DNA of 64,000 nucleotides, taken from positions 1 to 64,000 of the forward strand of contig NZ_CAMQSF010000015.1 of NCBI RefSeq assembly GCF_947036865.1, given 5' to 3'. Under the pieces are notes generated by a model. That model had not been told where the DNA came from. It searched no databases and saw nothing but the letters and a program-made list of their open reading frames with translations. The DNA comes from an uncultured Caulobacter sp. (GTDB taxonomy: Bacteria > Pseudomonadota > Alphaproteobacteria > Caulobacterales > Caulobacteraceae). Shown piece after piece: positions 1 through 9,256 of this stretch (position 1 is its first letter; every line of letters starts with the position of its first letter). The position numbers and the translations under genes were made by a program.

Positions 1-247
1 CCCCGCGCCGACGAGCGCGCCCGCTCGACCGCCCCTCGCCGCCACGTCCGGTCGCTGGCCAACGCGCCCTGTCCTCGCGACGAGGTGGGACGATTGTGCG
101 GGCGAATTCGGCGCGGTGGATTGGGCGACGTGGAAAAGTGAGAAGCGGTTGACGTCGTTGGGTTCTGGATCGCCAACGCCGAGGATAGACGCCGCCCAAT
201 TCCCTTCCCCCTCGTGGGAGAAGGGCTCCGGTTCCCCCACGCGAACC

Positions 248-366
248 CCGTCATCCCGCGCTTTATGCGCGGGACCCATGGTTCAGCTTCCACGCGAGCG
301 CGAAGGTGATCTCCGCTCTTGCGGCGGACAAATGGGTCCCGCGCATAAAGCGCGGGATGACGGAGG
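248..366. repeat. Long inverted repeat, arms CCGTCATCCCGCGCTTTATGCGCGGGACCCAT / ATGGGTCCCGCGCATAAAGCGCGGGATGACGG; each arm is also a hairpin
   Basis: Read directly: left arm from ~248, reverse-complement arm ~332-363; about 50 bp between arms. Confidence 0.85.
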
Positions 367-440
367 ATTTTCGGGGAGGCCGTCACGCGCCTTCTCGCCC
401 CGAGACGGGAGCCATCCTTTCATCTCACGGCGAGACGATC

Positions 441-531
441 GCAGGGCTGACCAAGTCACTCAAGGACGACGCTTCGCGTCGCCGCGACGCGGCCGGCGGA
501 GCCGGTCCTTGACTGACTTGGTCAGCCCTGC
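441..531. repeat. Inverted repeat with 27-bp arms (GCAGGGCTGACCAAGTCACTCAAGGAC / GTCCTTGACTGACTTGGTCAGCCCTGC)
   Basis: Arms 441-467 and 505-531 are reverse complements with one mismatch. Confidence 0.85.
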
Positions 532-625
532 ACGCTGCAGCCTCCGAGAGATGTAAGGACGGGTCCGCGCGGGGGCGCGGGCAGACGACGCAGGTGACCG
601 GATAGCGATTGATTAGATCGAAGGT

Positions 626-2401
626 CTACATAAATCGCCTAGCAAGCTCAGCCGCCTTCCGAGCCCCTTCAGCCTTCACCGTCGAGTCCCCTTCCCGCCA
701 GTAAAGGTCCTCACCTACATACGATAGTTCAGCCTGAGGCTGCACAGTGATGACAATGAGACCAAGTCCGTAATATGTATTGTAATCAATACTGGAAAGA
801 ACCGAGTCCCTCAAAGCGGTTGAGAGTTGGCTATTTTTTATTCCATCTTTCCATTTTGAAAAATATGATTCAGTAGAAATCCCGAGCCGCTTAGCTTCTC
901 TATTTACTCCAACAACGTATCGGGCACCTATTTTTACGGGCTCTACCCCATCTACTTCCTTAGCGCGGTTAGCGTGCTCCTCCTTATCGGTGACGCCAAT
1001 TATGATCTTGCCCATTGATTTTGGGCCGTTGTTTGCAATTGCGCTAATCGTGCGAACAACCTTTTGGATCATATTAGGCTCTTCGCCGCCCGATGGTGCG
1101 AGTGTTAACAGGCCTTGTTTAAGTTCGTAATTTGCGAGCTCGATCTCTGAGCGCCTTATAACTGCATCGATATCGACCACAGTATGATTGGCGTAAATCT
1201 CCTTAGCGAGGTCGGTAGAAGCGGAGAAGAACGGCGCAATAAGACCCTTAATAGCGTCCACGTTCTTACGCCGCTCTTCGACAGATGTGGAACTCCTATC
1301 GGTGTTGATACGCCCAGAAAGCATATCCAACGCCTTACGGATACCGGCATAGTCGGATATCTTCTTACGTTCCTTGATGAACATTTCATGGAAAGCGATC
1401 ATTATAATCGCAAATACAGACGAAAACGCATTGGTGCTCTTTCTTCCGTAAATTATATCACGTAGCTTCTCCCCGCCATTCACATTAGAAACTTTGAGAA
1501 TTTCCTGCACGCAAAAACCAAATTCATCCGTAAGTTTCTCACTACCGTAGACCTCTAGAGCAGTGAGAACTCGGTCAGCCTCCTTACTGCCTTCAAGATA
1601 TATTTCATCAAGGGCGTCTTTCGCCCGCTCGATCATTACGCCACCGACGATACAAGCAGCGATGTCAGCGATGCATTGCTCATCCATGCTATCCCGAAGG
1701 TCCGTAGACCTCAAAACACCCTGATTTACCCAAAAGACTTCATCAGCCTTGACCTCGTATCCATGACGAGTCTTCGGAAGGTCGATGCTTATGGATGGCA
1801 TTGAGCTCAGCGGAAGAATATCCGACGATACGTCGCCGCGCAGCTTACAAGCGATATCACGCACAAGCGTCGAAAATTCATTTTGCACGCCAGCTTGACG
1901 CCGTTCTTGATCACTCAATCGATGACCATACGTGTTGATTCTATCAAAGACATCATTAACTTCAGCTTCAGACGCATTTCTCATGACTGAAAGCGCGAGC
2001 GAATAATCTAATATTGTTGATACCTGCTTTTGATTTAAATATTTTTCCCCCAATTCGGCCATAAATACCCCTGAAGCCGCATATCCTTTGGCAGTTGGAA
2101 AAAATTCTAAGTTAAAGAGCGAGCCCTCTTCTGTTGAGAATGACGTCTCTATGAATGAGAGTATAGCGTGAAGGCGCTGAAGGCCGTCGATAATCTCGTA
2201 AGAACCCGCCGCGTCCTCTTTCTCAGCAATGAGAATAGCGGGAATAGGGTATCTGTTGAGGATAGAGTCGATCAGCTTCTGCTTCTCTTCCAGGGTCCAG
2301 ACTAATTTTCGCTGATAACGACGATTAACGAAAAGTCGATTTTCTCGGAACCAGTTGTACACGGACTGTATGGAGGTCGGTTGGGCAGCGAGATCCGCCA
2401 T
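626..2401 (-). CDS. DUF262-domain protein with C-terminal Schlafen AlbA_2-like domain; candidate defence/restriction-type protein
   Basis: N-term RRYQRKLVWTLEEKQKLIDSILNRYPIP, IIDGLQRLHAI and FDRINTYGHRLSDQERRQA match DUF262 motifs; C-term ELKQGL...RTISAIANNG...GKIIIGVTDK...LYWREGDSTVKAEG matches AlbA_2 pattern; gene visibly AT-richer than neighbours. Confidence 0.8.
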   Translation of the reverse strand: MADLAAQPTSIQSVYNWFRENRLFVNRRYQRKLVWTLEEKQKLIDSILNRYPIPAILIAEKEDAAGSYEIIDGLQRLHAILSFIETSFSTEEGSLFNLEFFPTAKGYAASGVFMAELGEKYLNQKQVSTILDYSLALSVMRNASEAEVNDVFDRINTYGHRLSDQERRQAGVQNEFSTLVRDIACKLRGDVSSDILPLSSMPSISIDLPKTRHGYEVKADEVFWVNQGVLRSTDLRDSMDEQCIADIAACIVGGVMIERAKDALDEIYLEGSKEADRVLTALEVYGSEKLTDEFGFCVQEILKVSNVNGGEKLRDIIYGRKSTNAFSSVFAIIMIAFHEMFIKERKKISDYAGIRKALDMLSGRINTDRSSTSVEERRKNVDAIKGLIAPFFSASTDLAKEIYANHTVVDIDAVIRRSEIELANYELKQGLLTLAPSGGEEPNMIQKVVRTISAIANNGPKSMGKIIIGVTDKEEHANRAKEVDGVEPVKIGARYVVGVNREAKRLGISTESYFSKWKDGIKNSQLSTALRDSVLSSIDYNTYYGLGLIVITVQPQAELSYVGEDLYWREGDSTVKAEGARKAAELARRFM

Positions 2402-2600
2402 TGTTGCTCCGGTCCCTGCAGCGAGAGTTTATTGCTACATGCGTAACGATCACTTCCCTAAAGCTCAACCCTAGAATCTTCCGCCCCCCACTCCCCGCCC
2501 CATCCATCCCCGCAATCCCCAACCGCCCCGCCTCCCCAGCCGCCGCGAAGCGCCCTATATCCTTGAGCTGACCTTCACCACGCTTCGGACCCTTCCAGGC

Positions 2601-3275
2601 TTGTCCACCCAGTTCAGACTGCCGCTGGCCGCCGCGCCGACCTATGCGCGGGAGGACTTCGTCGTTTCGCCGAGCAACGCCGAGGCCGTCGCGGCGGTCG
2701 ACGCCTGGCCGGACTGGCCCGAGGGAAGGCTGGCCCTGGTCGGGCCGGCGGGGTGCGGCAAGACGCATCTGGCGCGGGCCTGGGCGCGGGCCGTCGACGG
2801 CTTGGTGATCGAGGGCGACGCGGTGGTCGACCTGCCCGCCCTGCGCGGCCGGCCGGTGCTGGTCGAGGACGCCGACCAGCGGGCGGCGGGGCCGTTCGGC
2901 GAGACGCTGTTCCACATCCTCAACATGGCCGGGGTCGACGGCGGGACCGTGCTGCTGACCGGGCGGACCGCGCCGGTGGGCTGGGGGACGGCGGTGCCGG
3001 ACCTGCGCTCGCGGCTGAACGCCCTGCCCGTGGCGACCCTGGCCGAGCCGGACGACGCGGTGCTGACGGCGGTGCTGCAACGAGCCTTCGCGGCCGACTA
3101 CTGGAAGCCGGAGCCGGACTTCTACCCCTACCTCTTGTCGCGCCTGCCGCGCTCGGCGGCCGAGGTCCAGGCGATGGCGGCGCTGCTGATCGAGGCGGCG
3201 GCCGACGGGCGGCGGGCGATGACCAAGGCCCTGGCGCGCGAGGTGCTGGGGGATTTCGAGGGGGATGAGGACTAG
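2601..3275 (+). CDS. hdaA: HdaA/Hda-like DnaA regulatory inactivator (AAA+)
   Basis: Short DnaA-like AAA+ protein, Walker A GPAGCGKTH, N-terminal clamp-binding-like QFRLPL; TTG start; upstream of ppk. Confidence 0.85.
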   Translation: MSTQFRLPLAAAPTYAREDFVVSPSNAEAVAAVDAWPDWPEGRLALVGPAGCGKTHLARAWARAVDGLVIEGDAVVDLPALRGRPVLVEDADQRAAGPFGETLFHILNMAGVDGGTVLLTGRTAPVGWGTAVPDLRSRLNALPVATLAEPDDAVLTAVLQRAFAADYWKPEPDFYPYLLSRLPRSAAEVQAMAALLIEAAADGRRAMTKALAREVLGDFEGDED

Positions 3276-3313
3276 GCGCGGGGGTGTCGGGTAAGGCGCC
3301 CGCCTCCAAGCGC

Positions 3314-3442
3314 CGTCTTCCCGGCGAATGCCGGGACCCAGATTCATCCCGAACAATTGGGGTGATCGCGCTCTTCGCCCGCGCCCGGGGCGCCAGGCGT
3401 CCAGACCATGATCTGGGCCCCGGCATTCGCCGGGGAGAACGG
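3314..3442. repeat. Intergenic inverted-repeat element, arms built on CCCGGCGAATGCCGGG(A/G)CCCAGAT
   Basis: Left arm ~3314-3343 and inverted arm ~3410-3442; same core as the 16353-16469 element. Confidence 0.85.
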
Positions 3443-3518
3443 AAGAAGAAATCCCTGTCGTCACCGCGTCACCGGCTTCGTTCACCATCCGGAAGATTTC
3501 CGCGCTAGACTGGTTCGC

Positions 3519-5756
3519 ATGACTGACGCCGCCGCCGCCCTGCCGACCGCCTCGATGGTTCCCGCCGCGCCCGAGATGCCCGCCTCGCCGCCGGGCCTGG
3601 TGCTGAACCCCGAGCTGATGGCCTCGCCCGAGCGGTTCTTCAACCGCGAGCTCTCGTGGCTGGCCTTCAACGAGCGGGTGCTGGAGGAGAGCGCCAATCC
3701 GCGCCACCCGCTGCTGGAGCGGCTGCGGTTTCTGTCGATCAGCGCCAACAACCTCGACGAGTTCTACATGGTCCGCGTGGCCGGCCTGAAGGGCCAGGTG
3801 CGCGAGGGCGTGCGGGTGATCAGCCAGGACGGCATGACGCCGGGCGAGCAGCTGGCGCGGCTGAACGCCTCGGCCGCCGAGCTGATGGGCGTGCAGCAGA
3901 AGATCTGGCGCCAGGTGCGCACCGAGCTGTGGGACGAGGGGCTGAAGCTGCTCGACGCCAAGGACATCGAGGGCGAGGACCGCAAGCGGGCCGAGGAGAT
4001 CTTCCTGTCGCAGATCTTCCCGGTGATGACGCCGCTGGCGATCGATCCGGCCCATCCGTTCCCGTTCATCCCGAACCTGGGCTTCTGTCTGGCCTTGAAG
4101 TTGCGGCGCATCGCCGACGACAAGCACCTCTACGCCCTGGCCCCGATCCCCTCGCAGGTGCGCCGGTTCTGGGAGCTGTCGTCGGTGGTGACGCGCGGCC
4201 GCAAGCGCCAGCGCAAGATCGCGGCGCTGGAAAGCCTGATCATCCTGTTCCTGGAGCACCTGTTCCCCGGCTACGAGGTGGAAGGCCGGGGCCTGTTCCG
4301 CCTGATCCGCGACAGCGATCTGGAGGTCGAGGAAGAGGCCGAGGACCTGGTGCGCGAGTTCGAGGCGCGGCTGAAGAAGCGGCGCCTGGGCCGGGTGGTG
4401 CGGGTCAAGATCCAGACCACCATGCCGCCGGACCTGCGCGAGTTCATCATCGAGGGCCTGCGCGCCGAGCCCGAGGACGTGATCCTGGTCGACGGCAAGC
4501 TCGGTTTGGCCCAGATGTCGGAACTGATCCCGCCGGACCGTCCGGACCTGAAGTTCCCGCCGTTCAACGCCCGCTTCCCCGAGCGCATCCGCGACCACGG
4601 CGGCGACTGCTTCGCGGCGATCCGCGAGAAGGACATCCTGGTCCACCACCCGTTCGAGAGCTTCGACGTGGTGGTGCAGTTCATCCGCCAGGCGGCGCGC
4701 GACCCGAACGTGCTGGCGATCAAGCAGACGCTGTACCGCACCTCCAAGGACAGCCCGATCGTGGCGGCCCTGATCGAGGCGGCCGACAACGGCAAGAACG
4801 TCACGGCGCTGGTCGAGATCAAGGCCCGCTTCGACGAGGAGAATAACCTGAAGTGGGCGCGCGACCTGGAACGGGCGGGCGTACACGTGGTGTTCGGCTT
4901 CGTCGACTGGAAGACCCACGCCAAGCTGTCGGTGGTCGTGCGCCGCGAGGGCGAGGCCCTGCGGACCTACTGCCACTTCGGCACCGGCAACTATCACCCG
5001 CAGACGGCCAAGGTTTACACCGACCTGTCGCTGTTCACCTGCGACCCGGCCCTGGGGCGCGACGGCGGCAAGCTGTTCAACTTCATCACCGGCTACGCCC
5101 AGCCAGGAAGGCTGGAGAAGCTGTCGTTCTCGCCGATGACCCTGAAGCCGGATCTCCTGAAGATGATCGCGGCCGAGGCGGACAACGCCCGGGCGGGCAA
5201 GCCGGCGGGCATCTGGGCCAAGATGAACGCGGTGGTCGACCCGCAGATCATCGACGCCCTGTACGCGGCTAGCCAGGCCGGCGTGCAGATCGACCTCGTG
5301 GTGCGGGGTATCTGCTGCCTGCGGCCGGGGATCAAGGGGCTGTCGGAGAACATCCGGGTCAAGTCGATCGTCGGCCGCTTCCTGGAGCACGCTCGGATCG
5401 TGGCCTTCGCCAACGGCGCGGTGATGCCCAGCGCCCAGACGCGGGTGTTCATCAGCTCGGCCGACTGGATGCCGCGCAACCTGGACCGCCGCGTCGAGAC
5501 CCTGGTCCCGGTCGAGAACCCGACCGTGCACCAGCAGGTGCTGGACCAGATCATGGTCGCCAACCTCAATGACGAGGCCCAGAGCTGGAAGCTGAACAGC
5601 GAGGGCGACTACGCCCGCGACGCCGGCTGGAACAGCAAGGGCGCCTTCTCGGCCCACGACTACTTCATGACCAATCCCAGCCTGTCGGGCCGCGGCCACG
5701 GGGCGCGCGACCTGCCGCGCGCCTTCGACCACGTGGGACCCAAGCGCAAGCGCTAG
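3519..5756 (+). CDS. ppk1: Polyphosphate kinase 1
   Basis: [72 protein letters not shown] at 3519 preferred over ORF-track start 3408, which runs into the repeat. Confidence 0.97.
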   Translation: MTDAAAALPTASMVPAAPEMPASPPGLVLNPELMASPERFFNRELSWLAFNERVLEESANPRHPLLERLRFLSISANNLDEFYMVRVAGLKGQVREGVRVISQDGMTPGEQLARLNASAAELMGVQQKIWRQVRTELWDEGLKLLDAKDIEGEDRKRAEEIFLSQIFPVMTPLAIDPAHPFPFIPNLGFCLALKLRRIADDKHLYALAPIPSQVRRFWELSSVVTRGRKRQRKIAALESLIILFLEHLFPGYEVEGRGLFRLIRDSDLEVEEEAEDLVREFEARLKKRRLGRVVRVKIQTTMPPDLREFIIEGLRAEPEDVILVDGKLGLAQMSELIPPDRPDLKFPPFNARFPERIRDHGGDCFAAIREKDILVHHPFESFDVVVQFIRQAARDPNVLAIKQTLYRTSKDSPIVAALIEAADNGKNVTALVEIKARFDEENNLKWARDLERAGVHVVFGFVDWKTHAKLSVVVRREGEALRTYCHFGTGNYHPQTAKVYTDLSLFTCDPALGRDGGKLFNFITGYAQPGRLEKLSFSPMTLKPDLLKMIAAEADNARAGKPAGIWAKMNAVVDPQIIDALYAASQAGVQIDLVVRGICCLRPGIKGLSENIRVKSIVGRFLEHARIVAFANGAVMPSAQTRVFISSADWMPRNLDRRVETLVPVENPTVHQQVLDQIMVANLNDEAQSWKLNSEGDYARDAGWNSKGAFSAHDYFMTNPSLSGRGHGARDLPRAFDHVGPKRKR

Positions 5757-5855
5757 GCGGCGAAGGCGGCGCCCTTCGCGTTCATCCCCATGGAAAACGT
5801 CCCGGGGGTTGTCGCCGCCGCTTCCCCCGTCGCTCGAATAGGCTAAACCCAGCCC

Positions 5856-7343
5856 ATGGTCTTCCCGGCGCCGCGCGACGCGGCCGTGATCGATATCGGC
5901 TCCAACTCGGTCCGCCTGGTGGTGTACCGGCTGGAGGGCCGCGCCATCTGGACGGTCTTCAATGAGAAGGTGCTGGCGGGTCTGGGCCGCGACCTGGGAG
6001 CCAGCGGCCGCCTGTCGCCGGACGGGGTGATCCAGACCCTGCAGGCCCTCAAGCGGTTCCGCGCCGTGCTGGAGGCGGTCAATCCCGCCGAGACCTTCGT
6101 GGTGGCCACCGCCGCCGCCCGCGAGGCCAAGGACGGCCGAGACTTCATCAACCGCGTGCGGGACGAGACGGGCTTCACCGTCCGGGTCCTCAGCGGCGAG
6201 GAAGAGGCCCACTACGCCGCCGTCGGCGTGCTGGCCGGCGCGCCGGACGCCGAGGGCGTGGTCGGCGACCTGGGCGGGGCCAGCCTGGAGCTCGTGCATC
6301 TCAGCGCCACCGGCGCCGGCAAGGGCGTGACCCTGCCGCTGGGCCCGTTCAGCCTGGCCGGACCGGGCGGCTTCGACGGCGAGCGCGTGCGCCGCCTGGC
6401 CCGCGAGCGCATCGCCCCGGTGGCCGCCGCCTTCCGCGCCGACACCTTCCACGCCGTCGGCGGCGCCTGGCGGAACCTGGCTTTGCTGCACATGCGGCTG
6501 TCGGGCTATCCGCTGCACGTGGTCCACCAGTACCAGATCGGCGCTGGCGAGGCCCTGGAGGCCGCCCGCCTGGTGGCCCACCAGTCCAAGAGCTCGCTGG
6601 AACGCATCGAGGGCATGAGCAAGAAGCGCTCGGAGACCCTGCCCTACGCCGCCGTGGTGCTGGAGAGCCTGATCGAGCAGCTTCACTTGAAGCGCATCGA
6701 GATCTCGGCGTTCGGGGTCCGCGAGGGCCTGCTGTTCGAGGCCATGCCGCCGCGTGTGCGCAGCCTGGACCCGCTGATCGAGGGCTGCTGGGCCCTGGGC
6801 CACCGCCAGGGCGTCGCCGACGACCTGGGGCCGGCCCTGGACGCCTGGATCACGCCGGCTTTCCGCGACCTGCCGCCGCTGTTCGGCGAGCGCGACGGCG
6901 TGCTGGTCTCGGCCGCCTGCCGCCTGGCCGATGTCGGCGCGCGCCTGCACCCGGACCATCGCGCCGACCTGGTCTATGAGCAGGTGCTACGCGCCCCGAT
7001 CTCGGGCCAAAGCCACGCCGAGCGCTGCTTCCTGGCGGTGGCCGCCCATGCCCGCCACGCCACCAGCTTCAATCCGCCCGAGGCCGCCACCCTGGAACGG
7101 CTCCTGAGCCCGACCCAGCTGCGACGCGCGCGCGCCCTGGGGGCGACCATCCGCCTGGCCTGCGACCTCTCCGGGCGCAGCCCCAGCCTGCTGGCGCGCT
7201 CGCGGCTGACACTGGACAAAGCCCACCTGACCCTGGCCGCCGAGCCCGGCTTCGCCGACCTCTTGCTCGGCGAGCAGACGAGCAAAAGGGCGACGACCGC
7301 GGCGCAGCATCTGGGCTTGAAGCCAAGAATTATCGCCGAGTAA
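5856..7343 (+). CDS. ppx: Exopolyphosphatase, Ppx/GppA family
   Basis: AVIDIGSNSVRLVVY, VLSGEEEAHYAAVGV; directly downstream of ppk. Confidence 0.95.
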   Translation: MVFPAPRDAAVIDIGSNSVRLVVYRLEGRAIWTVFNEKVLAGLGRDLGASGRLSPDGVIQTLQALKRFRAVLEAVNPAETFVVATAAAREAKDGRDFINRVRDETGFTVRVLSGEEEAHYAAVGVLAGAPDAEGVVGDLGGASLELVHLSATGAGKGVTLPLGPFSLAGPGGFDGERVRRLARERIAPVAAAFRADTFHAVGGAWRNLALLHMRLSGYPLHVVHQYQIGAGEALEAARLVAHQSKSSLERIEGMSKKRSETLPYAAVVLESLIEQLHLKRIEISAFGVREGLLFEAMPPRVRSLDPLIEGCWALGHRQGVADDLGPALDAWITPAFRDLPPLFGERDGVLVSAACRLADVGARLHPDHRADLVYEQVLRAPISGQSHAERCFLAVAAHARHATSFNPPEAATLERLLSPTQLRRARALGATIRLACDLSGRSPSLLARSRLTLDKAHLTLAAEPGFADLLLGEQTSKRATTAAQHLGLKPRIIAE

Positions 7344-7500
7344 ATACAGGTATTCCCAGCCCAATCGACATGCTTAACGGCTGCTGAATTTCCTCGATTT
7401 GAGTGGACTACGGGTTTCTACTGATCTTTCTCGGCGCTTGCGCACGGTTTGTTAGCCTTGCTTTCCTAGCGTGATCTCCAACAACAAGTGGAGGTCAGTG

Positions 7501-7770
7501 ATGTTGAAGCGCAAGTTCGACTATCTGGACGCGATCGCCCCGGCCCCTCGGGCCCGCAAGCGCCCCGAGCTGCACGTCGCCAACGATCACGACGCGCCGG
7601 TGACCAGCGCCGCGCGCACCCTGCAGTCGGAACTGGGCCGCGTCTTCGCCCAGGAGAGCAGTTGGTCGGTCCGTCGCACCGTCGCGATCGGCGTGGTCTT
7701 CCACCTCGGCGTCTTCTGCGCCCTGGGCCTGGCCGCCGGCGGCGCGCTCACCGAACTGGCGCACCGGTAG
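7501..7770 (+). CDS. Small hypothetical protein with C-terminal transmembrane segment
   Basis: ATG at 7501 after GGAGG-like sequence; hydrophobic VAIGVVFHLGVFCALGLAAGG near C-terminus. Confidence 0.6.
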   Translation: MLKRKFDYLDAIAPAPRARKRPELHVANDHDAPVTSAARTLQSELGRVFAQESSWSVRRTVAIGVVFHLGVFCALGLAAGGALTELAHR

Positions 7771-7840
7771 GCCTCGGAAGGCTCCGCTCACCCCTGGCGG
7801 GCTGACGCGTCGTCGGCGCGCTCGCACGCCCTCGAGCGCG

Positions 7841-9136
7841 TCAATCCGACAGCGACTCCTCGCCGGCCCGCTCGCTGGCCTTGAGGTCCAGGAAGTCGGT
7901 GAAGGGCAGCTTGTAGACGCGGTCGAAGAACTCGCCCTGGAAGCGGAAAGGCAGATTGCCGTCGCTGTTCCACAGCATGACGATGCCGGTCTTGGTCGCC
8001 GGGTCGAACATCATGGTCGAGCGATAGCCGGAGACCCCGCCGCTGTGGCCGATCAGGCGGTGGCCCCTGTAGGTGAAGCTGCGCATGCCCAGGCCATAGG
8101 CCGGGTCCTTCAGCTCGCGGGCGATGTTGAGGCGGCCATAGGGACGGCCCGTGGCGACGCGCGGCCGCTGGACCGCGTCGAGCACGTCGGCGGGCAGCAC
8201 CCGCGGCATCAGGCCCATCTGGGCCCGCATCCAGGCCGCCAGATCCAGGATCGTGGAATTGACCCCCGCCGCGCCCGGCACCCGGTAGTAGGCTTCGGAC
8301 AACTTGAGCGGCCGGCGGTTGCGGTCGTGGGGCTTGGCCCAGCGCGCCGCCGAGGTGAGGCCGGCCTGGCCGATGGAGGCGCCGGTCATGCCCAGGGGCT
8401 CGAACAGCTTGGATTCGACGGTTTCGGCATAGGGCTGGCCCGTCCGGGCGCCGATGATCTCGGTGATCGTGTCGTAGGCGACGTTCTGGTAGCTGTGGCA
8501 GGTGCCGGGCGGGCAGACCGGCTTCAGAGTTCCCAGTGAACTTCGGATCCTGGCGGGATCGACGCCGTCCTCAAGCTGGCCGTCATAGGCGTTCTTGCCC
8601 AAGCCGGTGCGATGGGCGAGCAAATCCTCGACGGTGAGGGTGTTCTGGGCGTCGCCCGGCAGGCGCAGGCTGGTGTGGAAGTCGGCCAGCGGCTCCGTCA
8701 GCGAGAAGGCGCCGTTGGCCGCCAGGCGCGCGCTGAGCGTCGCCGACACCGTCTTGGACAGCGAGGCCCAGCGGAACACCGTGTGGGCGTCGACCGGCTG
8801 ACCGCCGTCGCTGGACGTCAGGCCATAGCCGCGGACGAACGCGAGCCGGCCATGATCGACGACCGCCACGGCGAGCCCCTCCATCGAGCGGTCGGTCATC
8901 ATCTCGCGCAGACGGGCGTCCAGAGCCGCGTAGTCGATGTCGCCATGCCAGTCCGACGGCTTGTCCGGGACGGGCTGGGTCACCTGCTGGACCGCCGAGG
9001 CCACGACCTTGGGCACGCTCTTGGTCTGGGTGATCGCGAAGACGCCGCCGACCAGCACGACGCCGACCGCGCCGACGGCGAGCCACTTCAGGCGACGACG
9101 CCTCTCCCACCGGCTGTGTTCCGCGATGCCCGACAC
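7841..9136 (-). CDS. Serine hydrolase, beta-lactamase (class C/PBP-like) family
   Basis: N-terminal TM; FRWASLSKTVSATL (SxxK), SYQNVAYD (YxN-like), RLIGHSGGVSGYRS. Confidence 0.9.
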   Translation of the reverse strand: MSGIAEHSRWERRRRLKWLAVGAVGVVLVGGVFAITQTKSVPKVVASAVQQVTQPVPDKPSDWHGDIDYAALDARLREMMTDRSMEGLAVAVVDHGRLAFVRGYGLTSSDGGQPVDAHTVFRWASLSKTVSATLSARLAANGAFSLTEPLADFHTSLRLPGDAQNTLTVEDLLAHRTGLGKNAYDGQLEDGVDPARIRSSLGTLKPVCPPGTCHSYQNVAYDTITEIIGARTGQPYAETVESKLFEPLGMTGASIGQAGLTSAARWAKPHDRNRRPLKLSEAYYRVPGAAGVNSTILDLAAWMRAQMGLMPRVLPADVLDAVQRPRVATGRPYGRLNIARELKDPAYGLGMRSFTYRGHRLIGHSGGVSGYRSTMMFDPATKTGIVMLWNSDGNLPFRFQGEFFDRVYKLPFTDFLDLKASERAGEESLSD

Positions 9137-9170
9137 GGCGCTTAAACTCTTGAAACCGAACCTGAAACGG

Positions 9171-9201
9171 AAGACGGCGAGTCGACCCGACCCGCCGTCT
9201 T
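9171..9201 (-). terminator. Hairpin downstream of rnd, possible terminator
   Basis: Perfect 9-bp stem AAGACGGCG/CGCCGTCTT with weak T-rich tail on minus strand. Confidence 0.4.
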
Positions 9202-9256
9202 GGTTCTAAAGGAGTTCATCGCCCGGAGGCGCCGAAAAAGAGGCCGGCGTCGACCG

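Noticed and set aside
248-531. CRISPR-like array from the clustered repeats at the left edge
   Set aside because: Repeats are inverted pairs, not regularly spaced direct repeats, and no cas genes are present.
116-556. ORFs 116..556 and 306..512 in the left 600 bp
   Set aside because: Run through the two inverted repeats; translations are Arg/Ser/Pro-rich with no protein-like features, so treated as intergenic.
1184-1465. ORF 1184..1465 (+) as a possible partner gene in the islet
   Set aside because: Lies fully antisense inside the DUF262 gene with no ribosome site or motif support; insufficient to propose an antitoxin.
2325-6959. 1544-aa minus-strand ORF
   Set aside because: Antisense to hdaA, ppk1 and ppx; His/Arg/Gln/Leu-rich low-complexity translation typical of a stop-free frame opposite GC-rich genes.
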